A stretch of DNA of 64,000 bases from Pikeienuella litoralis (lineage in GTDB: Bacteria; Pseudomonadota; Alphaproteobacteria; Rhodobacterales; Rhodobacteraceae), in the NCBI RefSeq assembly GCF_037646705.1, contig NZ_JBBHER010000002.1, positions 372,001-436,000 of the forward strand. Reading direction: 5' to 3'. A model generated the notes under the pieces. The model saw only the letters and a list, made by a program, of their open reading frames with translations. It was not told where the DNA came from and did no database searches. Below, in pieces: positions 27,373 through 34,964 of this stretch (position 1 is the stretch's first letter; every line of letters begins with the position of its first letter). The translations under genes were made by a program, and so were the position numbers.

Positions 27373-27642
27373 CGGCCGACCTCGGGTCTCGCCCGGCCGG
27401 CGGCGCGGGGGGATTGTCTCGTTATCGCCGCGTGATCGGCCCTGCGGGGGCGCGCGCCGGCGCGGCGGCTGGCGCGTTTGCGGCGTCCGGGAGAAGACTC
27501 GCCATTCGGGGCGCGATTGGCAATGGCGAACTTGCGCCTGCAAATGAGGCGTGCTTTACCTCGCGCATTCGACAGTTCTCATCCGTCGGGCGGGCCGCGG
27601 CGCGCGCGCCCGGAGCGGCCGGATGCGCCGATGGAGCGTGAT

Positions 27643-28176
27643 ATGCGAAGATGGCTGAAGTGGCTGTTGCTCGGCGTTCTCTCCGTCGTCTTCGGGCTGT
27701 TCGTGCTTGCGAACCCTTTCGCCGCGTCGCTCGCGATCGAGCAACTGGTCGGCCTGCTCTTCCTGCTGATCGGCGCGTTCCAGATCGTCGCCGCCTTTCG
27801 GGAGGACCGGTTCTGGTCCAGGATCGCATCGGTGGCGCTTGGCGCGCTTGCGGTCGTTCTCGGCGTCTCGTTCCTCGCCAACCCGCTTCACGGCGTCATT
27901 TCGCTGGTGTCGATCGTGACCATCATCCTGGCGGCGAGCGGCGTGGTGCGCATCGCGCTCGCCTATCGGATGAAGAATACGCCCTTCTTCTGGTCGATGC
28001 TGATATCGGGCGGCCTCTCGGTGCTTCTGGCGCTCTATATCATCGCGAATTTCGGCGCCGTGTCGGGCTCGCTCCTCGGGATCCTGATGGGGATCGAGAT
28101 GATCCTGGACGGCTTCGCGATGATCGCGCTGGCGTTCTTCGCCCGCGCGCTCGGGGGCCCGACCCAATGGAAATGA
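27643..28176 (+). CDS. HdeD family (DUF308) membrane protein
   Basis: 177 residues with six hydrophobic helices in three pairs, the HdeD/DUF308 pattern: WLKWLLLGVLSVVFGLFVLANP, then QLVGLLFLLIGAFQIVAAF, and the repeated GLSVLLALYIIAN and GILMGIEMILDGFAMIALA. In E. coli HdeD is part of acid resistance at high cell density; the role here is unknown. The ATG at 27643 has GGAG six bases upstream; the in-frame ATG at 27631 does not. Confidence 0.88.
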   Translation: MRRWLKWLLLGVLSVVFGLFVLANPFAASLAIEQLVGLLFLLIGAFQIVAAFREDRFWSRIASVALGALAVVLGVSFLANPLHGVISLVSIVTIILAASGVVRIALAYRMKNTPFFWSMLISGGLSVLLALYIIANFGAVSGSLLGILMGIEMILDGFAMIALAFFARALGGPTQWK

Positions 28177-28219
28177 CCGCGCGCCGGGCGGCGCGCGCAG
28201 GAGCATAAGGAAAATCGCG

Positions 28220-28834
28220 ATGGACAAGTTCACCACCCTGACCGGCGTCGCCGCGCCGCTGCCGTTGATCAATATCGACACCGACATGATCATCCCGAAG
28301 CAGTTTCTGAAAACCATCAAGCGCACGGGGCTCGGCAAGAATCTCTTCGACGAGATGCGCTATGACGAGAACGGCGAGGAAAAGCCGGATTTCGTGCTGA
28401 ACAAGCCGGCCTACCGCGATGCGAAGATCCTTGTCGCGGGCGAGAATTTCGGCTGCGGCTCGAGCCGGGAGCATGCGCCCTGGGCGCTGCTGGATTTCGG
28501 CATCCGCTGCGTGATCGCGCCCTCCTTCGCCGACATCTTCTTCAACAATTGCTTCAAGAACGGCATCCTGCCGATCGCGCTGCCGCAGGACGAGGTCGAC
28601 AAGCTGCTCGACGACGCCTCGCGCGGAGCGAACGCGCGGCTCTCCATCGACCTGGAACGGCAGGTGATCACCGGCCCGGACGGCGGCGAGATCTCCTTCG
28701 AGGTCGACGCCTTCCGCAAGCACTGCCTGATGAACGGGCTCGACGATATCGGCCTGACGATGGAGAAGGCCGACGATATCGACGCGTTCGAATCCGCGCG
28801 GGCCAAGCGTCAACCCTGGCTCGCGGGGGCCTGA
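28220..28834 (+). CDS. leuD: 3-isopropylmalate dehydratase small subunit
   Basis: 204 residues, partner of LeuC. The N-terminal motif PLPLINIDTDMIIPKQFL and the central signature ENFGCGSSREHAPWALLDFGIRCVIAPSFADIF (overlapping segments) define the swivelling domain. It is 44 bp after the HdeD-type gene, so it could be read through from it or use its own promoter. leuB is not seen in the window. Confidence 0.97.
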   Translation: MDKFTTLTGVAAPLPLINIDTDMIIPKQFLKTIKRTGLGKNLFDEMRYDENGEEKPDFVLNKPAYRDAKILVAGENFGCGSSREHAPWALLDFGIRCVIAPSFADIFFNNCFKNGILPIALPQDEVDKLLDDASRGANARLSIDLERQVITGPDGGEISFEVDAFRKHCLMNGLDDIGLTMEKADDIDAFESARAKRQPWLAGA

Positions 28835-28998
28835 CGCGCCTGGCGGCGCGCGGCTCTCGCCAGAAGGGATTCGGGCATGTAGGCTCCCGTTCAGGTTGAA
28901 GGGGAGATGACGGTGCGCCGAAATGAAGACGCCGGTGGGGCTTTCGCGCTGACGGGCGCTTTCGCCCGGCTCGGGCCTGGTTCGATTCCGGCGGGCCG

Positions 28999-30141
28999 AT
29001 GAGGCGGGCGTTGGCTCTGGCCGCGGCGTTGGCGGTTTCCGCCCCGCTCGTGGGCGCGGATCCGGCGCCGCCGGCCGAGGGCGCGACGCGGGTCGCGACC
29101 TTCAACGCCGCGCTCAACCGGCGCAATCCCGGCCAGCTGGCGCAGGAGCTGCGGCTCGGCGGCTCGGCCCAGCTCGCGGCTGTGGCCGAGATCATCCAGC
29201 GCGTGCGCCCCGACGTGATCCTGATCAATGAGCTCGATCATGACGAGCGCGAGATCGCGGCGAGCCTGTTTCGCGCCTATCTCGCCACCGGGCGCGGCGA
29301 CGCCGACGGGATCGACTATCCGCACCTCTTCACCGCGCCGGTCAACACCGGCGCGCCCACCGGCCGCGATCTCGACGGCGACGGAAGGAGCGACGGGCCG
29401 GCGGACGCGTTCGGCTTCGGGTATTTCGCCGGCCAGTACGGCATGGCGATCCTCTCGCGGCTGCCGTTCGACGAGGGCGCGATCCGCACCTTCCGCCTGC
29501 AGCGCTGGGCGGAGATGCCGGACAATCTGCTGCCGCGCGCCCATTTTGGCGCGGCGGCCGACATGCTGCGCCTCTCGTCGAAAAGCCATTGGGACGCGCC
29601 GGTGATCCTGCCGGACGGGCGGCGGATGCATCTGCTCGCCTCCCACCCGACGCCGCCGGTCTTTGACGGGCCGGAGGACGCCAATGGCCGGCGGAACCAT
29701 GACGAGATCCGGTTCTGGGTCGATTATATCTCCGGCGCCGGCTGGATGACGGATGATTCGGGCCGCGCCGGGGGCTTGGCCGCGGGCGCCGATTTCGTGG
29801 TTCTCGGCGATCTCAACGCCGATCCGGCCGATGGCGACGCGCGGCGCGGCGCGCTCCATGCGCTTCTCGATCTGGCGCAGGATCCGGCGCCGAAAAGCGC
29901 CGGCGCCGCCGCGGCGCCGGGCGCGCGCAAGAGCGGCGATCCGGCGCTGCACACCGCCGACTGGCGGGAGGATGGCGGGCCGGGGAATCTGCGTGTGGAT
30001 TATGTCCTGCCGTCAAGGTCATGGCGGGTGGTCGGCGCCGGCGTGTTCTGGCCGGCGAAGGGCGACCCGCTCCGCCGGCTGGTGAAAACGGGCGGGAAGG
30101 CCAGTTCGGATCATCGTCTGGTCTGGGTGGACCTGAAGTGA
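28999..30141 (+). CDS. Secreted endonuclease/exonuclease/phosphatase (EEP) fold protein
   Basis: 380 residues. Signal peptide MRRALALAAALAVSAPLVGA. EEP-fold active-site elements: VATFNAALNR near the mature N-terminus, ILINELDHDE (metal-binding Glu, about 76), FVVLGDLNADPADGDARRG (Asp/Asn, about 270) and a C-terminal SDHRLVWVDL. The enzyme class includes phosphodiesterases and phosphatases acting on nucleic acids or lipids; being exported, it may scavenge phosphate. This gene next to leuD is a recurrent Rhodobacterales arrangement. No clear terminator follows. Confidence 0.88.
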   Translation: MRRALALAAALAVSAPLVGADPAPPAEGATRVATFNAALNRRNPGQLAQELRLGGSAQLAAVAEIIQRVRPDVILINELDHDEREIAASLFRAYLATGRGDADGIDYPHLFTAPVNTGAPTGRDLDGDGRSDGPADAFGFGYFAGQYGMAILSRLPFDEGAIRTFRLQRWAEMPDNLLPRAHFGAAADMLRLSSKSHWDAPVILPDGRRMHLLASHPTPPVFDGPEDANGRRNHDEIRFWVDYISGAGWMTDDSGRAGGLAAGADFVVLGDLNADPADGDARRGALHALLDLAQDPAPKSAGAAAAPGARKSGDPALHTADWREDGGPGNLRVDYVLPSRSWRVVGAGVFWPAKGDPLRRLVKTGGKASSDHRLVWVDLK

Positions 30142-30269
30142 GGCCCGAGAGCGACATGGCGCGGGTGAAATAATCCGGATGTTAACGCATTTGCCGGACC
30201 GCTCCCGGTTATGATGACGGCGGGGCGGTCGGCGCCGGGGATGGGTATGACGAAGGGGAAAGACTGCGG

Positions 30270-31451
30270 ATGCGGAAACTGCTTGATCAGGGCGCGGCTT
30301 CTGTGAGCGGGGCCGGGAATGCGCCTCTTTCGGGCGCCGAACTCGACAGGCTTCGCGAGCGCCTGCATGTCGGCGTGATTCATAACGGCGACCGCACGCG
30401 CCCAGGCGCGGTGATCCATCAGGGGCGCAACTCGCGCTCGGAAAAATCGTATCAACCGGTCGCGGAGGATATCGCGGCGGGGCTCCGGGGAGCGGGCTTT
30501 CGGCGGGTCAGCGTCCTGCCGGACGATCTCTCCCTTCCCGGGCGGCTTCGCGACGAGGGGATCGATCTCGCCTGGCTCAACACCGCCGGCGTGCAGGGCT
30601 ATGACGCCATCGCCCATACGCCGTCGATCCTGGAGATGAGCGGCGTTCCCTATATCGGCCATCGTCCGCTCCTCGCGCTGACGCTGGACAGCAAGCATGT
30701 GTTCAAGCGCGAATGTCAGGCGGTGGGGCTGCCGACGCCGCCTTTCATGGTCTGGGACAGCGTGCGCGGGCGCTTGAACCCGGAGACGGAGCCGCGGTTC
30801 CGGGCGGTTTTCGGGGACTGGTCCGGCGGTTTCGTGGTCAAGCCGGTGGTCGGGCGCGCCTCGCAGAACGTGTTTTTCGTGGCGGACCGGGCGGAGCTTC
30901 CCGATGTGGTGGAGCAGGTCTATCGCCAGACCCTCGACCAGGTGCAGATCGAGAGCTTCGTCGGCGGGCCGGAATATTGCGTCGCGGTCTCGGGGCCGGT
31001 CGTGGTGCGGGGCGGGGCGGCGGAGCGGCTCGACGGGCCGTTCGCCTTTTCCGTGCTCGAGCGGCTGGCGGATCCGGGCGAGCGGATCTTCACCTCGATG
31101 GACGTCCGCCCGTTCACCAGCGACCGGGTGCGGCTTCTCGACCCCGAGGAGCCGACCGCGCGCCGGCTTGTCGATCTGGCGCGGCGCGTCCATGCGGAAT
31201 TCCAGCTCCGGAGCCTCGTCCGGCTCGATGTTCGCGCCGACGAGGCGGGCGAGCTCTTCATCCTCGAAGCGAATCCGAAGCCGGATCTGAAGCGCCCGAA
31301 GGGGGACCGGATCAGCCTCGTCTGCGCCGGGCTTTCCCAGCATGACATGAGTTACGAGGATCTGATCCTCACGCTCTTCGCGGATCGGCTCACGCATTAT
31401 CTCCGGAACCGCGCCGGCGTGGTACGTCACATCGCCGCCCTGCTCGAATGA
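30270..31451 (+). CDS. D-Ala-D-Ala ligase-like ATP-grasp enzyme, first gene of a three-gene unit
   Basis: 393 residues. The fold resembles Ddl: an N-terminal domain with HVGVIHNGDRTRPG, ATP-grasp Lys in GGFVVKPVVGRASQNVFFV (about 190-208), the adenine/loop segment QIESFVGGPEYCVAV (about 227-241), and Mg-binding Glu/Asn in LFILEANPKPDLKRP (about 330-344). Such enzymes form acyl-phosphates and make peptide or amide bonds. Differences from true Ddl (NPKPDL instead of NTMPG-type ending, unusual N-terminus) and the absence of ftsQ/murC neighbours make a cell-wall role unlikely. The stop overlaps the next start by ATGA, so it is coupled to the sensor-MFS gene. Substrates unknown. Confidence 0.8.
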   Translation: MRKLLDQGAASVSGAGNAPLSGAELDRLRERLHVGVIHNGDRTRPGAVIHQGRNSRSEKSYQPVAEDIAAGLRGAGFRRVSVLPDDLSLPGRLRDEGIDLAWLNTAGVQGYDAIAHTPSILEMSGVPYIGHRPLLALTLDSKHVFKRECQAVGLPTPPFMVWDSVRGRLNPETEPRFRAVFGDWSGGFVVKPVVGRASQNVFFVADRAELPDVVEQVYRQTLDQVQIESFVGGPEYCVAVSGPVVVRGGAAERLDGPFAFSVLERLADPGERIFTSMDVRPFTSDRVRLLDPEEPTARRLVDLARRVHAEFQLRSLVRLDVRADEAGELFILEANPKPDLKRPKGDRISLVCAGLSQHDMSYEDLILTLFADRLTHYLRNRAGVVRHIAALLE

Positions 31452-33739
31452 ACGGCGGCGCGAGGCTGCGGAGCGCGCTCTTTCTCGGCGGGATGGCGGC
31501 GCTGGCGCTGGCGCTTCTGGTCTTTGTCGGCTGGGGCGAGGCGAAGCGGACCTATCCGGGGTTCATCATCGACAAGATGACGGCGGAGGCCGAGATCGTG
31601 CGGAGCGCGATGGACAGCCACCTTCGGGCGGGCCTGCCGCTGCGGGCGTATCCCGGCTTTGGGCGGATCGCCGCGCCGATCCTCAAGACCGATTCGGCCG
31701 TCGCCGCGATCATCGTCCGGGACGTCGCCGGCGCGCCGGTGTTCGCGGCCGGCCCCGCGGCGGCCGCGCTGACCGGGCCGGGCGCCGATCGGAGCGACGC
31801 GGACTGGGCGCGGGTCGCGCTGCCGCTGCAAAACCGGTTCGAGAAGGTCGGGGAGCTGGAGGTGGCGATGGCGCGCGCCGATCTCACCGGGCCGATCGAC
31901 GCGCTGTTTCCGCGCCTCGCCGGGCTCGCCGGCGCGCTGGCGCTGGCGTTCGGGGTCTTCGCGCACCGGGCGGCGCCGCGGGAGCGGGCGGGCGGGCTCG
32001 CCTCGCGGATCGTCGGCGTTTACGCGCTGATCTTCGTGCTCGCCGCGGCCGGGGTCGCCGCCGGGCTCGTCTCGCTTTACGCCGATGGCGCGCAGGCGAA
32101 GGCGAAGGCGCTCTCGGTCTCTCTCGGCCAACGGATCGCGCCGCTTTTCGCCTATGGGCTGACGCTGGACGATGTCGGCGGGATCGACGCCATGTTGGCC
32201 GATTACCGCCGCGCCGACAGCGATATCGCCGAGGTCGCGCTGATGCGGGGCGGGCGCGTCGTGGCGCATTCCGACCCGGAGCGGGTGGGGGCGCCATGGC
32301 GGCCGGCGGCGGGATCCTATGAATTTATCGTGACGGTGGCGCCTGGTCAGGGCGACGACGCGGTCAGCGTCGGCGTCGCGCTGCCGGCGGTCGTGGTCTG
32401 GAAGGCGATCGGGCGGAGCGTGAAGAATTTCGCCGCGCTGCTTCTGGCGTCGGGGCTTTTCGCGGCGGTGTTCCTGAACGTGGCGCGATCGTTCGGCCGG
32501 GAGAGGGGGGACGCGGACGCGCGCGTGCTTCTGGTGATGCGGCCGATATTCTTCGCCGCGATCTTCACCGATTTCCTGTCGGCGGGGTTCCTGCCGCAAC
32601 TGCTTCGCGATCAGGCGGCGGCGATGGGTATGGGCGGGAGCGCCGCCTCGCTGGCGTTCACCGCCTATTTCGTTGCGTTCGCCGCCGCGCTGATGCCGGC
32701 GACGGTGTGGGTGGAGCGGCGCGGGCCGCGCGGCGCGATCATCGCCGGCGCCGCCCTCGCCGCCGTCGCCAGCGCGCTTCCCGCGCTGGCGCTGGATTTT
32801 CCGGTGCTGGTCGCGTCGCGGACGCTGGCCGGAATCGGGCAGGGGATGCTTCTCATCGGGGTGCAGACCGCGGTGCTGACCAGCGCGACGGCGCAGATGC
32901 GGACCCGCGCCACCGCGATCATCGTCATCGGCTTCAACGGCGGGATGATCTCCGGCGCGGCGATCGGGGCGCTGCTTGTCGAGGATCTGACGCCATCGGG
33001 CGTTTTCGCGCTCTCGGCGCTGGTCGGGCTGGCGCTGTCGGCCTACGCCGCCTGGATGATCCCGCGGATGGCGCCGGGCGGCGCCGGCCGGGCGATGAGC
33101 TTTGCGGAGTTCCTGAGGGACGCGGCGCGCGTCTTCGGCAGCCTCGGCTTCATGCGCGCGTTTCTGCTGATCGGGGCGCCGGCCAAGGCGGTGCTGACCG
33201 GCGTCATCGTGTTCGCGGCGCCGCTTTTCCTCAGCAGTCAGGGCTGGGCGGCGGAGGATATCGGCCAGATCATCATGCTCTATGCGGTCGGCGTGCTGCT
33301 TTCGACCGGGCCGGCGTCGCGCCGCGTGGACATGACCGGGGGGAGCCGCGGGGTTCTGACCCTTGGCGGGCTCGGCTCCGCCGCCGGGCTGGCGATGATC
33401 GGTTGCGGCGGGCTCTGGCCGCTGGCGCCCGCCGCCGAGGCGGGGCTGGCGGCGGGCGGGGTTTTTCTGATCGGTCTGGCGCATGGCTGCGTGAACGCGC
33501 CGGTGGTCTCCTTCATCGGCGAGACCAGCGCCGCGGACCGGCTGGGCCGGCCCGCCGCGACCGCGGTCTATCGGCTGATGGAGCGGGGGGGCCATGTCGC
33601 CGGGCCGATGCTGGTCGGGCTTTTGCTGGCGGCGGCGGGGGGCGGCGCGGCGTTCCTCTGGATCGCGGGCGCGCTTTTGATCTTCACGCTGCTCTTCGGC
33701 GCGGGGCGCGCGCCCCGCCGGCGTGTCGAGGGGGGCTGA
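31448..33739 (+). CDS. MFS permease fused to an N-terminal membrane sensor-like module
   Basis: 763 residues, nearly twice a normal MFS protein. Residues 11-29 (helix), 30-155 (extracytoplasmic), 156-172 and 187-210 (helices), 211-322 (second extracytoplasmic segment) and 327-346 (helix) make two sensor-like loops resembling single-Cache/double-helix receptors. From about 362 there is an ordinary 12-helix MFS domain, with family loop VERRGPRGAIIAGAAL and the Gly-rich helix SRTLAGIGQGMLLIGVQTA. No kinase or cyclase domain is attached. It is coupled to the ATP-grasp gene (ATGA) and followed one base after its stop by the binding-protein gene. The design suggests a ligand-gated exporter or importer; this is inference. 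Confidence 0.78.
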   Translation: MNGGARLRSALFLGGMAALALALLVFVGWGEAKRTYPGFIIDKMTAEAEIVRSAMDSHLRAGLPLRAYPGFGRIAAPILKTDSAVAAIIVRDVAGAPVFAAGPAAAALTGPGADRSDADWARVALPLQNRFEKVGELEVAMARADLTGPIDALFPRLAGLAGALALAFGVFAHRAAPRERAGGLASRIVGVYALIFVLAAAGVAAGLVSLYADGAQAKAKALSVSLGQRIAPLFAYGLTLDDVGGIDAMLADYRRADSDIAEVALMRGGRVVAHSDPERVGAPWRPAAGSYEFIVTVAPGQGDDAVSVGVALPAVVVWKAIGRSVKNFAALLLASGLFAAVFLNVARSFGRERGDADARVLLVMRPIFFAAIFTDFLSAGFLPQLLRDQAAAMGMGGSAASLAFTAYFVAFAAALMPATVWVERRGPRGAIIAGAALAAVASALPALALDFPVLVASRTLAGIGQGMLLIGVQTAVLTSATAQMRTRATAIIVIGFNGGMISGAAIGALLVEDLTPSGVFALSALVGLALSAYAAWMIPRMAPGGAGRAMSFAEFLRDAARVFGSLGFMRAFLLIGAPAKAVLTGVIVFAAPLFLSSQGWAAEDIGQIIMLYAVGVLLSTGPASRRVDMTGGSRGVLTLGGLGSAAGLAMIGCGGLWPLAPAAEAGLAAGGVFLIGLAHGCVNAPVVSFIGETSAADRLGRPAATAVYRLMERGGHVAGPMLVGLLLAAAGGGAAFLWIAGALLIFTLLFGAGRAPRRRVEGG

Positions 33740-33740
33740 A

Positions 33741-34925
33741 ATGCGCCGGCTGATCCTCGTCCTCGCGCTTCTCGCCGCGCTCTCGCCGGCGGCGGAGATC
33801 CGCGCGGCGGGGGGGAGCGACTGGTTCGCCATCGACGCGGAGGCGCGGGCGGACTGGACGGTGTCGGCGCCCGACCCGGCGGACGATCGGCGGGTTCTCA
33901 TGCGCATGAAAACCGCGCCCGACGGCCCCGCCCGCACCGTGCTGGTCATCTATCCGCGAAAATCCAGCGCCTATGACATCGCCATGTCCACGCTCCTGAA
34001 GGATTTCGCCGGCCGGTCGGAGAATCTGGAGTTTCTGGCGGTGAATTTCGGTCAGGATCCGGCGCGGGGCGCGGCTCTGCTGGAGGAGGCGCGGCGAGGC
34101 GCCTATGCGCTGATCTATGCGATGGGCTCGGAGACCGTCGAGTGGATCAACGGGATGCGCGAGGCCCTGCCGGCGCCGGTGGTGACGGTCTGCGCGAAGG
34201 ACCCGGTTCTGCTCGGCCAGACGCCGAATTACACCGATGGCAGCGGCGCCCTGATCGCCTTCACCTCGCTGAATCCGCGGATCGACGTTCAGGTCGAGTA
34301 TCTGCGCGAGTTGATGCCGAAGCTGAAGAACCTCGCGATCCTCGTCGACGCCGGCAACATCAGCGCGGTGGAGACGCAGGCGCGGCCGATGATCGAGGCG
34401 ATGCGGGCGGCCGGCGTCGACGCCTTCGAAGCGGCGGTGACCGATGCGGGGCGGGCGCGCGCGGAGCTGTCCGCGCTCATCCCCGACGCGGTGGCGCGGA
34501 TGCGCCGCTCCGACCCGGACCTGAAGAACAGCGCCTTCTGGATCACCGGATCGACCAGCGTCTTCACCGAGATCAGGGCGATCAACGCCCATGCCGGCGG
34601 CGCGGCGGTGCTCTCCGCCGCGCCGGACGTGGTCCGGGCGGGGCCGGACAGCGCGCTGTTGTCGATCGGGGTCGGCTTCGAATCGAACGCGCAGCTCGCG
34701 GCGGTTTACGGGGCCGATATTCTCGCCGGCCGGGCCGAGGCCGGGGCGTTGCCGGTCGGGGTGGTCTCGCCGCCGGACGTCGCGGTGAACTTCATGCGCG
34801 CGCGCGCGATCGGGCTGAAGACGCCGTTCTCCTTTTTCGAAGCGGCCACCTATATCTACGGCCCCGAAGGCGCCCCGCTCCGGGTGCGCGGCCGCTCCGC
34901 CCCGCCGCCGCCCCGCGCGGACTGA
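33741..34925 (+). CDS. Orphan ABC-type substrate-binding protein (PF04392-like)
   Basis: 394 residues with signal peptide MRRLILVLALLAALSPAAE. The two-lobed periplasmic-binding fold is of the ABC_sub_bind/TrpX type: VLVIYPRKSSAYDIAMSTLL early, PAPVVTVCAKDPVLLGQ near the hinge, and LKNLAILVDAGNISAVE in the second lobe. No permease or ATPase gene is adjacent, so it cannot form a conventional ABC importer locally. The ATG is two bases after the MFS stop codon begins its spacer (TGAAATG), with GGGGG upstream. A strong hairpin starts right after the stop. It may present a ligand to the sensor-MFS protein; unproven. Confidence 0.78.
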   Translation: MRRLILVLALLAALSPAAEIRAAGGSDWFAIDAEARADWTVSAPDPADDRRVLMRMKTAPDGPARTVLVIYPRKSSAYDIAMSTLLKDFAGRSENLEFLAVNFGQDPARGAALLEEARRGAYALIYAMGSETVEWINGMREALPAPVVTVCAKDPVLLGQTPNYTDGSGALIAFTSLNPRIDVQVEYLRELMPKLKNLAILVDAGNISAVETQARPMIEAMRAAGVDAFEAAVTDAGRARAELSALIPDAVARMRRSDPDLKNSAFWITGSTSVFTEIRAINAHAGGAAVLSAAPDVVRAGPDSALLSIGVGFESNAQLAAVYGADILAGRAEAGALPVGVVSPPDVAVNFMRARAIGLKTPFSFFEAATYIYGPEGAPLRVRGRSAPPPPRAD

Positions 34926-34947
34926 CGCCGCCCGCAGGCGGGCGGCG
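34926..34947. terminator. Hairpin between convergent binding-protein and cyclase genes
   Basis: Arms CGCCGCCCGC (34926-34935) and GCGGGCGGCG (34938-34947) directly after the stop codon. No T-run on either side; probably a bidirectional terminator or 3'-end stabiliser. Confidence 0.5.
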
Positions 34948-34964
34948 CGGATGTCGGCGCCGGT

